Positions 8,601 through 14,520 of a stretch of 18,384 bases of DNA are shown here, piece after piece. Both the position numbers and the translations under genes were made by a program. The stretch lies in assembly GCA_003136515.1 (NCBI GenBank), contig PLEU01000065.1, positions 992 through 19,375 of the forward strand. Direction: 5' to 3'. The stretch is from Spartobacteria bacterium (lineage in GTDB: Bacteria > Verrucomicrobiota > Verrucomicrobiae > Chthoniobacterales > UBA6821). Each line of letters begins with the position of its first letter. The stretch's first letter is position 1. Below the pieces are notes generated by a model. That model saw only the letters and a program-made list of their open reading frames with translations, was not told the DNA's origin and ran no database searches.

Positions 8601-8993
8601 GTTTTTGCCCCAGGGTATGGGTGGCTCGGCTGGTTTGCCCTCCCGTCGGTCTGGATCTTTCAAATCGCCGTGGTCGCCGTTACGCCCGTGCTAGATGCGA
8701 TGGTAATCTGGTCTCTATGGCAGGGAAGGGGATCGGCGATCTGGCCATATTTCGTAGCCTCACTGCTGCTGGATGTCGCGCTCTCCATCATTGCACTTCT
8801 TCTGGCGGGACGGGCCGTCCGAAGTGCATGGAAAGCCATACCGATGCGAATTCTTTACAGACCTTTGCTCGGCTACGTTGTCTGGAAATGCCTCTGGAAA
8901 GCGCTCGCCGGAAGCTGGGTGCGATGGGCCAAGCTCGAACGCACCGCTGGAGCTATTACTCAGAAAGCCACAACCACTCTGAAATCACCTTGA
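5634..8993 (+). CDS. Trimodular polysaccharide synthase: GH18-like domain, NodB (CE4) deacetylase and GT2 glycosyltransferase
   Basis: The 1119-residue protein has a basic N-terminus (RRR at 17-19), a membrane helix (about 22-46) and a GH18-like barrel (about 100-400, including GTYGYDW and GGIALYKLG). A NodB deacetylase domain follows (about 482-680) with TFDDGPD 488-494, HTYTH 541-545, RPPFG 579-583 and LMHD 641-644. A second helix (about 713-736) leads to a processive GT2 domain (about 755-980) with VDDGSGD, MIDAD at 841-845, AEDTD at 933-937 and QRFRW at 971-975, and then C-terminal helices. This topology puts the hydrolase-like and deacetylase parts in the periplasm and the transferase in the cytoplasm, joining the roles that PgaB and PgaC share in poly-N-acetylglucosamine synthesis. 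The GTG at 5634 is forced by an in-frame TGA at 5601. The product is probably a partly deacetylated amino-sugar polymer (inference). The usual GH18 acidic motif is degenerate. Confidence 0.93.
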   Translation: MSPEHEKTVFADPRGIRRRALQISVVTGTVLLLSAMGYFIWCLLIVPQLRLPAIVRDYHAKIRALPPAKIPPPDAKENWQRILSSNGKELPSHPPRSESTNVVLGYASADDASSLNSLERHSDQLTHVASDWFNITGVEGTLLEEPDDKTRLLCVRKGLGFLPILRNLDGNTWQPEAVEELARSSPQERSLFLDKLMSRMPPGSTGLLVEWSELDPTYKHETTELIKELGDHLHAINKELWFTVPTGNDFDSFDLDAVTDSADRLVAVLYDQNSDPDDPGPLADSSWFQGWLKTLMSYGDPDQWVIGLGTYGYDWRKDNHTVQTLSYADVMARAAQAEVDPTLVDSSHDSPHFDYQEGEDQNEDHEVWFLDAVSFFNERQEATAFHPGGIALYKLGIEDPAIWDLLKSDATNALDSSGLAALSTISLDEQIASTGSGDFITVGEDPRPGGRAMTNTPQGQLFERYTNFPIPPNITRQGDAGAHKVALTFDDGPDPTWTPKILKILKEKNVPATFFVLGSQVQQYPDLLERIAREGFEVGNHTYTHQNIAEESDEQIELELNATTRLIEAVTGHSTAYFRPPFGIDGTPTDPTEIRALRVVRDLGYLTVAESIDTSDWERPDPSVILQRVKTQRAAGGSVILMHDSGGVRSSTVKALPEIIDYLQRRGDTIVPLSELIDLPRDTVMPPLREQDQPLTARYVYGGFAVMRFLENTAWTLLMVVTLLALLRVTFLGICAFRHRGREKPHAASEAHPFPAISILIAAYNEERVIASTIQHLLESDYSAPLEIVVVDDGSGDQTATVVEAIATKDHRVKFIRQANGGKSSALNRAIKEARNDTFVMIDADTMVAPDGLRQLVAPLCDPLVGAVSGAIRVGNTRRWLGKFQDLEYVAAFEIDRRAQDFLGCIIVAPGALSAFRREAVEQAGALTNDTLAEDTDLTLQLHRLGWKVVFASKAFADTEAPEHIRALLSQRFRWAYGTLQCLWKHGEMVFAPGYGWLGWFALPSVWIFQIAVVAVTPVLDAMVIWSLWQGRGSAIWPYFVASLLLDVALSIIALLLAGRAVRSAWKAIPMRILYRPLLGYVVWKCLWKALAGSWVRWAKLERTAGAITQKATTTLKSP

Positions 8994-9002
8994 TCCACCG
9001 CT

Positions 9003-10121
9003 ATGTTCTCCCATAAAAGCCTTCTTGCATTCCCTCTGCTGCTCGGCTTAGCGCTGAGGCCATTTGCACTTTCAGCATCGCCATCGAGTTCTTACCAACA
9101 ACTCGAGATCCCAACCCAAGGTGCTTACACGGGAGCCTACGTTGATTTCGGTGATGGCGAGGATGCGGTGACCATTGAGGCACTAGAAAATTTTGAAGCC
9201 CTTACCGGCAAACCGCTCGCCATCGTTGCGTTTGGTTCCTTTTGGGGACGCAAGGTTTTCCCGACTGAACAGGTGGCACTAGTGCGTTCTTATGGAGCGG
9301 TGCCGCTCCTTTTCTGGTCGCCATGGGATGAGCCTTTCGACGAAAAGCGCGGCCCTGACAAATACGCACTCACCGAGATTCTTGCAGGAAAATGGGACGC
9401 CTATATAGACCAGTGGGCGGATGCCGCTGCGAAGGTACCTTCACAGTTTTTTGTCTCCTTTGCCTGTGAAATGAATGGCACATGGTTCCCTTGGTCAGGC
9501 TCGTACTATGGCAAGGATAACCCTGTTAAACCCTCGCCGGGCCCCTCAGCCAGCCCTGCACTCTGGCAGGGCCCTGAAACCTATAAAAAGGCATGGCGCT
9601 ATGTCGTAAACCGAGTACGGGCGCGCGGCGCAACCAACATTCTTTGGGTCTTTCAGCCCAACAACTATTCCGATCCTCCGGGCTATATAGCCTGGAATCA
9701 GCCTGCGGCCTATTATCCAGGATCTCATTACGTGGACTGGCTCGCCCTCAGCGTTTATGGAAAGCAGACTGCAAACGAGGAGGACGACAAATGGTGCGAC
9801 TTCGACAAGCTGCTGGAGTGGCCCTATATGGAAATGTGCAAGCTCGACCCGACCAAGCCCATTATGCTGGCTGAATGGGGAGTTGCTGAGTCTCATGCTC
9901 CCGGCGAGGACAAAGCATACTGGATTTCATCGGCCTTCGACCAGATGAGCAAATACTATCCCCGGCTGAAAGCTGCAGTATTCTGGCACGAGCGTTGGGA
10001 AAACGACGACGGCTCCTACAGCAACCTGCGTGCGAACTCATCCCGCACCTCACTCAAAGCATACCGGGATGGCGTGGCCAATCCATTCTGGCTGGGGCGT
10101 CCTGAATGGAATAATCCCTAG
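9003..10121 (+). CDS. Secreted glycoside hydrolase family 26 (beta-mannanase/endoglucanase-like)
   Basis: The 372-residue protein has a signal peptide (about 1-25, LLAFPLLLGLALRPFALSA) and a single GH26 (beta/alpha)8 domain. The two catalytic glutamates are recognisable: acid/base Glu156 in FACEMNGTWFPW and nucleophile Glu291 in MLAEWGVAE. Supporting aromatics include FWSPWDEP near 104-111 and VFWHERW near 326-332. GH26 enzymes cleave beta-mannans, mixed-linkage beta-glucans or beta-1,3-xylan, so the substrate is not fixed by sequence. The ATG is only 9 bp after the stop of the trimodular synthase, without a clear Shine-Dalgarno, implying coupled translation and a shared job, perhaps trimming the polymer the synthase makes. 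Its stop overlaps by 4 bases the stop of the convergent PEP-CTERM gene. Confidence 0.92.
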   Translation: MFSHKSLLAFPLLLGLALRPFALSASPSSSYQQLEIPTQGAYTGAYVDFGDGEDAVTIEALENFEALTGKPLAIVAFGSFWGRKVFPTEQVALVRSYGAVPLLFWSPWDEPFDEKRGPDKYALTEILAGKWDAYIDQWADAAAKVPSQFFVSFACEMNGTWFPWSGSYYGKDNPVKPSPGPSASPALWQGPETYKKAWRYVVNRVRARGATNILWVFQPNNYSDPPGYIAWNQPAAYYPGSHYVDWLALSVYGKQTANEEDDKWCDFDKLLEWPYMEMCKLDPTKPIMLAEWGVAESHAPGEDKAYWISSAFDQMSKYYPRLKAAVFWHERWENDDGSYSNLRANSSRTSLKAYRDGVANPFWLGRPEWNNP

Positions 10122-11257
10122 TATCTGGAAGGCTTCCTGTGTCTCAGACAAAGGAGTGCTCCTCCGAGCGAAAGTACGAGCATTGCCCAGCTGGCAGGTT
10201 CGGGTACCGGATCGATGATGACGACGCCGTCCGACAAATCAAAAGTAACGATATTGCTCTGGAAAAAATAACCGCCAGAATTCAGGCGCTCCCCGCCAGC
10301 CAGATTGGTAATAACACTCACGTTGCCTTCCCAGGGGGTCTGATTATCCGTCACGGTGTAAAGCTGTTGTCCATTGGTGCTCGAGACAGACAAGTTGGTG
10401 GCATCTCCGAATCCCGCAAGGTTTGTAGAATAAAGAACGGCATTGGGCCCCCCTCCTGTGTCCAGAACGAACGGAATCTGTGAGTTCGTGGTTACTCCCT
10501 GCTTGGAGAGACTTATGTTCACATCCGCAACCTGAGTTTTGGCGTATCCGGGAATGTCATTGGTCGCAGTTGGAATATTGGTTCCCGTAGGCAGGAGTGA
10601 CATAACAATCGCACCAGGCGCATTGGAAAGTGCATCCAGTGAAGATTCGGTTAGGCCAAGTGTCAGTGAACCCTGCAGGGAATTGGTCGTGACATTCAGC
10701 GTATAGCCTTGCTTCAGTGACGCAGCCAGCGGAAGCTGGGCTAGGATAGTTGCAAACGTGCTGCTGCCATAGAATCCTGCGCCAAAATCGCCGTAGGTCC
10801 CGTCAGCTTGTGGGCTGGTGGGATTGGCCACCTGATTAGTAGTGCTGGCGGGATCAAAAATATCCGCATCGGTGTAATTGACCTGACCCAGATTAACAGG
10901 CGATGCCGTCGTCACATTCGTCTGACCGGCACTTGTCCCGAGAGATACTGACTGGTCAATCTCGTTGTAAAAATAGGTCAGTCCCGTGGAGAAGGTGAAG
11001 GCGCCATTCGTGCTGAGGTTGGTCGTGTTGTTGTAAAACGACATCAGATAGGGGGCCCCAGTATCGAATAAATAGGGAAGGAGCGGCCCGTTACCAAAAG
11101 AAGCGTAGATTGTGTAATGAGAGGGAGTGAGACTTGAGGGATTTTGATAGATCGGAATCGTGTAGCTTCCATCTGCGTTGGTCTGGGCAGAACTTGCGGG
11201 CGCACAAATCAGAGACAGATACACCGCCGTGTAAAGTGCGCGCCATATCATTTTCAT
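10118..11257 (-). CDS. PEP-CTERM-anchored pepsin-like (bilobed) aspartic protease candidate
   Basis: This 379-residue protein has a signal peptide (1-24, ending APASSA) and an Asn/Thr/Ser-rich body. Its C-terminal sorting tag is VPEP (351-354), a hydrophobic helix (about 356-371) and a basic tail RHRK. PEP-CTERM tags direct proteins to exosortase processing and the cell surface. The body has two DTG motifs: LPYLFDTGAP (Asp65) and IPFVLDTGGG (Asp266), each after a hydrophobic strand as in pepsin-family lobes. The spacing of 201 compares with 183 in pepsin. A stretch near 152-204 (GTYGDFGAGF, then QGSLTLGL) and one near 328-350 (GGYFFQSNIVTFDLSDGVVI) resemble the pepsin DGILGL and GDVFxRxYxxVFD regions. 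Start: ATG at 11257 with GGA five bases upstream; an ATG at 11249 is also possible. Secretion and tag are firm; protease activity is inferred. Confidence 0.85.
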   Translation of the reverse strand: MKMIWRALYTAVYLSLICAPASSAQTNADGSYTIPIYQNPSSLTPSHYTIYASFGNGPLLPYLFDTGAPYLMSFYNNTTNLSTNGAFTFSTGLTYFYNEIDQSVSLGTSAGQTNVTTASPVNLGQVNYTDADIFDPASTTNQVANPTSPQADGTYGDFGAGFYGSSTFATILAQLPLAASLKQGYTLNVTTNSLQGSLTLGLTESSLDALSNAPGAIVMSLLPTGTNIPTATNDIPGYAKTQVADVNISLSKQGVTTNSQIPFVLDTGGGPNAVLYSTNLAGFGDATNLSVSSTNGQQLYTVTDNQTPWEGNVSVITNLAGGERLNSGGYFFQSNIVTFDLSDGVVIIDPVPEPASWAMLVLSLGGALLCLRHRKPSRY

Positions 11258-11328
11258 GGATCCGCTATTTCACATCGGCCTGATTCGGTCAAGCAACGAA
11301 CTGCGACAATCCCGTGACGAAATCACCT

Positions 11329-11355
11329 TTGACAGGGATTTTAGACTGGAATTAT
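11329..11355 (+). promoter_or_regulatory. Sigma70-like promoter for hisD
   Basis: A perfect -35 hexamer TTGACA sits at 11329-11334, followed after 15 bp by AATTAT at 11350-11355 (4 of 6 matches to TATAAT; ATTATC one base on is an alternative). Transcription would start near 11362, giving a 45-60 base leader to the hisD start at 11407 or 11422. This also argues against an upstream start at 11314. The short spacer and weak -10 keep confidence moderate. Confidence 0.4.
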
Positions 11356-11421
11356 CGTGCTCTGAATCCTTTCTCAAGCACTGGTTTTGACCGAAGCGTC
11401 AACAGCATGTATTATGCCGCG

Positions 11422-12708
11422 ATGCGTTTGCTGAAATTTACTGATCGCGGATTTACTCGCGCCATCGCCTCCTTCAACCGCAAGGCAGAGCCAAGTTACG
11501 AGGTCCGCGAAACGGTTTCGAAGATCATCGCGGAAGTGCACCAACGCGGCGATGCAGCTCTACTAGAGTATACTGTGAAATTCGGCGGCCCAGAGTTGAA
11601 GCCCGCTAGCATCCGGATACCGGCAAAAGAAATGGCAGAAGCACGTGCTTCACTCTCTCCTGCGATCAAGAAAGCCCTCGCGGCCTCACAGAAAAATGTC
11701 ACTGCGTTTGCAAAAAAGAGTTTGCGTCAAAACTGGTCGATGAAGAACACCCAAGGGGCACTTGTTGGTGAACGCTTCGATGCTCTCCCCCGTGTCGGCC
11801 TCTATATTCCCGGCGGCACGGCACCCCTCGTCTCCAGTGCAATCATGACCTGCGCATTTGCCAAGGCTGCAGGTGTCCCCGAAATTGTGGCCGTCACACC
11901 CGCTGGCCGAGATGGCCGTGTGTCTCCCGCTCTGCTTGCTGCATTGGATCTCTGTGGCGCAACGGAAGTTTACCGGGTTGGTGGTGCGCAGGCGATCGCC
12001 GCCTTGGCCTATGGAACGAAGAGCATCCCCCCTGTCACCAAGATATTCGGCCCCGGTAATGCATATGTTGTCGAAGCGAAGAGACAAGTCTTCGGCCGAG
12101 TGGGGATCGATCTGCTTCCGGGCCCGAGCGAGGTGTTGGTAATCGCCGACTCCAAAGCCAATCCCTCTTGGGTCGCCGCCGATCTCTTGGCCCAGTCTGA
12201 ACATGGGGTTGGAAGTGTTGTCATGCTCTTGAGTGATTCGAAAAGATTGATCGCCGCTGTTCGCTCAGAAATCGACCGTCAGTTTTCCCTTTCCTCGCGT
12301 CCCGAACATCTGGCCAAGGCTATGGCCAATGCCGTACTGATTCTCGTACGCGATCTCCCGCAGGCGGTGGAAATCGCCAACGGATTCTCCGCAGAGCATG
12401 TCGCTCTGGCAGTCCGCAAGCCGGAGTTGCTTGCTCCCAAATTGAATTCTGCTGGTGCGGTCTTCCTTGGAGATATTTCTCCGGTTGCTGCTGGAGATTT
12501 CCTTGCTGGCCCAAGTCATGAATTACCAACCGGAGGCGCTGGAAAGGCCTTTTCCGGACTCACCGCAGAGCAGTTTCAACGGCGCACCAGCATCGTACGA
12601 TATGATGCCGCATCCCTCAAAAAATCCCGGACCATCATCGAAGCTTTCTGCAAAATCGAGGGGCTCGACGCCCACGGTCGTTCCGTATCGCTGCGTCTTC
12701 ATCCTTAA
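11422..12708 (+). CDS. hisD: Histidinol dehydrogenase
   Basis: From the ATG at 11422 the protein has 428 residues, the family's usual length. Its active-site residues fall one position below the E. coli numbering: zinc ligands Gln258, His261, Asp359 and His418, and catalytic Glu325-His326 (GFSAEHVAL). Other signatures are GLYIPGGTAPL, IFGPGNAYVVEAKRQVFG, GIDLLPGPSEV, LLAQSEHGVGS and SHELPTGG. HisD performs the last two steps of histidine synthesis, oxidising L-histidinol to L-histidine with two NAD+. The frame is open back to a GTG at 11314, but that extension contains the probable promoter and does not match the family; an ATG at 11407 is a close alternative. No other his genes are in view. 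The folP start follows 12 bp after the stop. Confidence 0.97.
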   Translation: MRLLKFTDRGFTRAIASFNRKAEPSYEVRETVSKIIAEVHQRGDAALLEYTVKFGGPELKPASIRIPAKEMAEARASLSPAIKKALAASQKNVTAFAKKSLRQNWSMKNTQGALVGERFDALPRVGLYIPGGTAPLVSSAIMTCAFAKAAGVPEIVAVTPAGRDGRVSPALLAALDLCGATEVYRVGGAQAIAALAYGTKSIPPVTKIFGPGNAYVVEAKRQVFGRVGIDLLPGPSEVLVIADSKANPSWVAADLLAQSEHGVGSVVMLLSDSKRLIAAVRSEIDRQFSLSSRPEHLAKAMANAVLILVRDLPQAVEIANGFSAEHVALAVRKPELLAPKLNSAGAVFLGDISPVAAGDFLAGPSHELPTGGAGKAFSGLTAEQFQRRTSIVRYDAASLKKSRTIIEAFCKIEGLDAHGRSVSLRLHP

Positions 12709-12711
12709 GGA
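12707..12711 (+). promoter_or_regulatory. Ribosome binding site fixing the folP GTG start
   Basis: AAGGA overlaps the hisD stop codon (TAAGGA) and lies nine bases before the GTG at 12721. No ATG is suitably placed at the folP N-terminus, so this site decides the start. Confidence 0.65.
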
Positions 12712-12720
12712 ATTCAACTC

Positions 12721-13563
12721 GTGATCTGGCGCTTTGGAGAGCACTTCTTCGATCTCTCCTCCAAGGGAATTGTTTTAGGCATTCTCAATGTGACCCCTGA
12801 TTCCTTTTCAGACGGGGGAAGCTTTGGCGATACCGAAGCGGCCTGCGCACAAGGGCTGAAACTCCTCGGTGAAGGCGCCGATGTGCTGGACGTCGGCGGT
12901 GAATCGACTCGCCCTGGTGCCTCACCCGTTGATGAAGCAGAGGAGTTGCGTCGCATCCTCCCGGTGATCAACGCCCTGCGGTCGAAAACTTCCGCACCGC
13001 TCTCTATCGATACTTCCAAGGCCTCCGTCGCAGCGGCAGCCCTCGCGGCCGGTGCCGACATAATCAACGATGTGACTGCCCTGAGGGGTGATCCAAAAAT
13101 GGGCCCTTTGATAGCCTCTCGAAAAGCCGGGCTTATCCTAATGCATATGCAGGGGGTTCCGGCGACCATGCAGGAGAATCCCAGCTACCCGAACGACGAT
13201 GTGCTCGGGGCAGTTTTAAAATTTCTTTCAGAACGCCGAGCGACCGCAATAGGCTTGGGCGTGGATCCCGCCTCGATCATTCTCGACCCCGGCATCGGCT
13301 TCGGCAAAACCGCGATTCACAACCTAGCGCTGCTGCGTGGAATCCCTTCCCTCGCCTCCCTAGGAGCACCTCTCATGATCGGCCATTCCCGAAAAGCATT
13401 TCTGGGGTCGATTGCTCAAAGCCTCAATCCTGCAGATCGGTTCTGGCCTGGAATAGCCATCACCAGTCTTGCCCGGGAACTGGGCGCTCGTCTCTTTCGG
13501 GTCCATGAAGTGCAGCCGCACCGTGAAGCCCTTCGTATGACGGAAGCCATCATCACGTCATGA
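12721..13563 (+). CDS. folP: Dihydropteroate synthase
   Basis: The 280-residue protein contains the full DHPS signature set in order: GILNVTPDSFSDGG (about 20-33), VGGESTRPGA (about 58-67), SIDTSKASVA, IINDVTALRG, LMHMQG, ILDPGIGFGK and IGHSRKAFLG. It condenses 4-aminobenzoate with hydroxymethyl-dihydropterin pyrophosphate in folate synthesis and is the target of sulfonamides. Translation begins at a GTG with a well-spaced AAGGA. Its stop overlaps the cdaA start in ATGA (13560-13563), as in the folP-cdaA pairs seen in several bacteria. Nothing unusual in motif content. Confidence 0.97.
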   Translation: MIWRFGEHFFDLSSKGIVLGILNVTPDSFSDGGSFGDTEAACAQGLKLLGEGADVLDVGGESTRPGASPVDEAEELRRILPVINALRSKTSAPLSIDTSKASVAAAALAAGADIINDVTALRGDPKMGPLIASRKAGLILMHMQGVPATMQENPSYPNDDVLGAVLKFLSERRATAIGLGVDPASIILDPGIGFGKTAIHNLALLRGIPSLASLGAPLMIGHSRKAFLGSIAQSLNPADRFWPGIAITSLARELGARLFRVHEVQPHREALRMTEAIITS

Positions 13564-14459
13564 GCCAGATCCTAAGCCAACTTTGGGGATTCTTCCGGTC
13601 CAATTGGAGTTCGGGACTCGAGATCCTGATCCTCTCATCAATCCTTTATAATCTCTACCTCTACCTGCGCGGCACACATGTCGCCCGTATTCTGATCGGG
13701 CTGGCGCTCGTATTCCTGACACTCACATTCATTTCGGAAATTCTCGATCTAGCAGTGCTTGGTTGGCTTTTGCGGAGCTTTTCGGTATTCCTTGCAATCG
13801 CGCTTGTAGTCATCTTTCAGCCCGAGTTGCGCCGTGCCCTGAATGATCTTGGCAGTCATCATTTCTTCACTACGGTGCTCCAGAGACGGGAGGCTATTGA
13901 AGAACTCACCGATGTAGTCTTCGATCTTTCCAGCAAAGGATTCGGAGCGCTAATTGCCGTTGAACGCGATGTCAGCCTCAAATCGGTTGCGGAGAGCGGG
14001 GTCTCTCTGGATGCCGAATTCTCGAAGGAAATCCTCCTTACCATATTTCACCCAAAAACAGTACTCCATGATGGAGGGGTCGTTCTGTCCGGCGACCGCA
14101 TCGTCGCGGCGGGCTGCATTTTTCCCCTGACCCAGCGCGATGATCTAGACCGGACTCTCGGACTTCGCCACAGGGCTGGACTTGGGCTATCCGAAGAATC
14201 GGACACCATTGCATTGGTGGTTTCTGAAGAGAGCGGGCAAGTTTCCATTTGTCACTCGGGTATGATCGAGCGCAACCTCAGTTTTGAGCGGTTCAGGAAG
14301 CGCCTCTCTCAGCTCCTGCTCCGCGAAGAAAATTATGCAACGGATTCTACTGCACAACTGGAAGGAAAAACTGGTCTCGCTGCTGTTGGGCGCGGCCCTT
14401 TGGTACCTGATTCATCAAAATCTGGTTTCGACCTCACGCATCCGCGGGGAAAGGACTGA
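13560..14459 (+). CDS. cdaA: Diadenylate cyclase CdaA (c-di-AMP synthase), membrane-bound
   Basis: The 299-residue protein has three N-terminal membrane helices (about 20-37, 42-62 and 66-87) and then the DAC domain. The catalytic motifs are DGGVV at 171-175, where most family members have DGA, and RHRAG at 203-207, with SEESDTIALVVSEESGQVSI downstream. CdaA joins two ATP into the second messenger c-di-AMP, which controls osmolyte transport and cell-wall balance; it commonly works with CdaR and GlmM, both represented downstream. The start overlaps folP by 4 bases. The last about 42 residues (from 258) are poorly structured and are encoded by the stretch that also carries the start of the CdaR-like gene in another frame, so they may be a read-through tail rather than conserved domain. 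Confidence 0.95.
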   Translation: MSQILSQLWGFFRSNWSSGLEILILSSILYNLYLYLRGTHVARILIGLALVFLTLTFISEILDLAVLGWLLRSFSVFLAIALVVIFQPELRRALNDLGSHHFFTTVLQRREAIEELTDVVFDLSSKGFGALIAVERDVSLKSVAESGVSLDAEFSKEILLTIFHPKTVLHDGGVVLSGDRIVAAGCIFPLTQRDDLDRTLGLRHRAGLGLSEESDTIALVVSEESGQVSICHSGMIERNLSFERFRKRLSQLLLREENYATDSTAQLEGKTGLAAVGRGPLVPDSSKSGFDLTHPRGKD

Positions 14460-14502
14460 GATTATCAGCATTACCACGACTCACAAAATTCCCCAGAAAT
14501 AG
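14335..14502 (+). CDS. Miniature CdaR/YbbR-like membrane protein, overlapping cdaA
   Basis: From the ATG at 14335 this frame gives 55 residues: a basic start (HNWKEKL at 8-14), one membrane helix (VSLLLGAALWYLIHQNLV) and a short polar tail. The pattern KLxSLxLAxxLWxxV is how CdaR (YbbR) proteins begin, and its place between cdaA and glmM is exactly where cdaR lies in other bacteria. Normal CdaR continues with several extracytoplasmic YbbR repeats; here a stop comes about 25 residues after the helix. The gene overlaps the cdaA 3' end by 125 bp in another frame and ends 18 bp before glmM. A GAAG lies about seven bases upstream of the ATG. It could be a reduced but functional CdaA partner or a remnant. 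Confidence 0.65.
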   Translation: MQRILLHNWKEKLVSLLLGAALWYLIHQNLVSTSRIRGERTEIISITTTHKIPQK

Positions 14503-14520
14503 CGGTATAGGAACCACAAG

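Noticed and set aside
7989..8663. 224-residue minus-strand frame antisense to the GT2 domain
   Set aside because: It mirrors the coding constraint of the plus-strand gene, has no hydrophobic or domain pattern and no ribosome site.
11265..11292. TTGACC-based minus-strand promoter for the PEP-CTERM gene
   Set aside because: The -10 match is weak and would imply a nearly leaderless transcript; not strong enough to list.
11314..11421. N-terminal extension of hisD from the GTG at 11314
   Set aside because: It contains the TTGACA promoter, does not resemble HisD, and the start at 11422 puts the active-site residues one below E. coli numbering.
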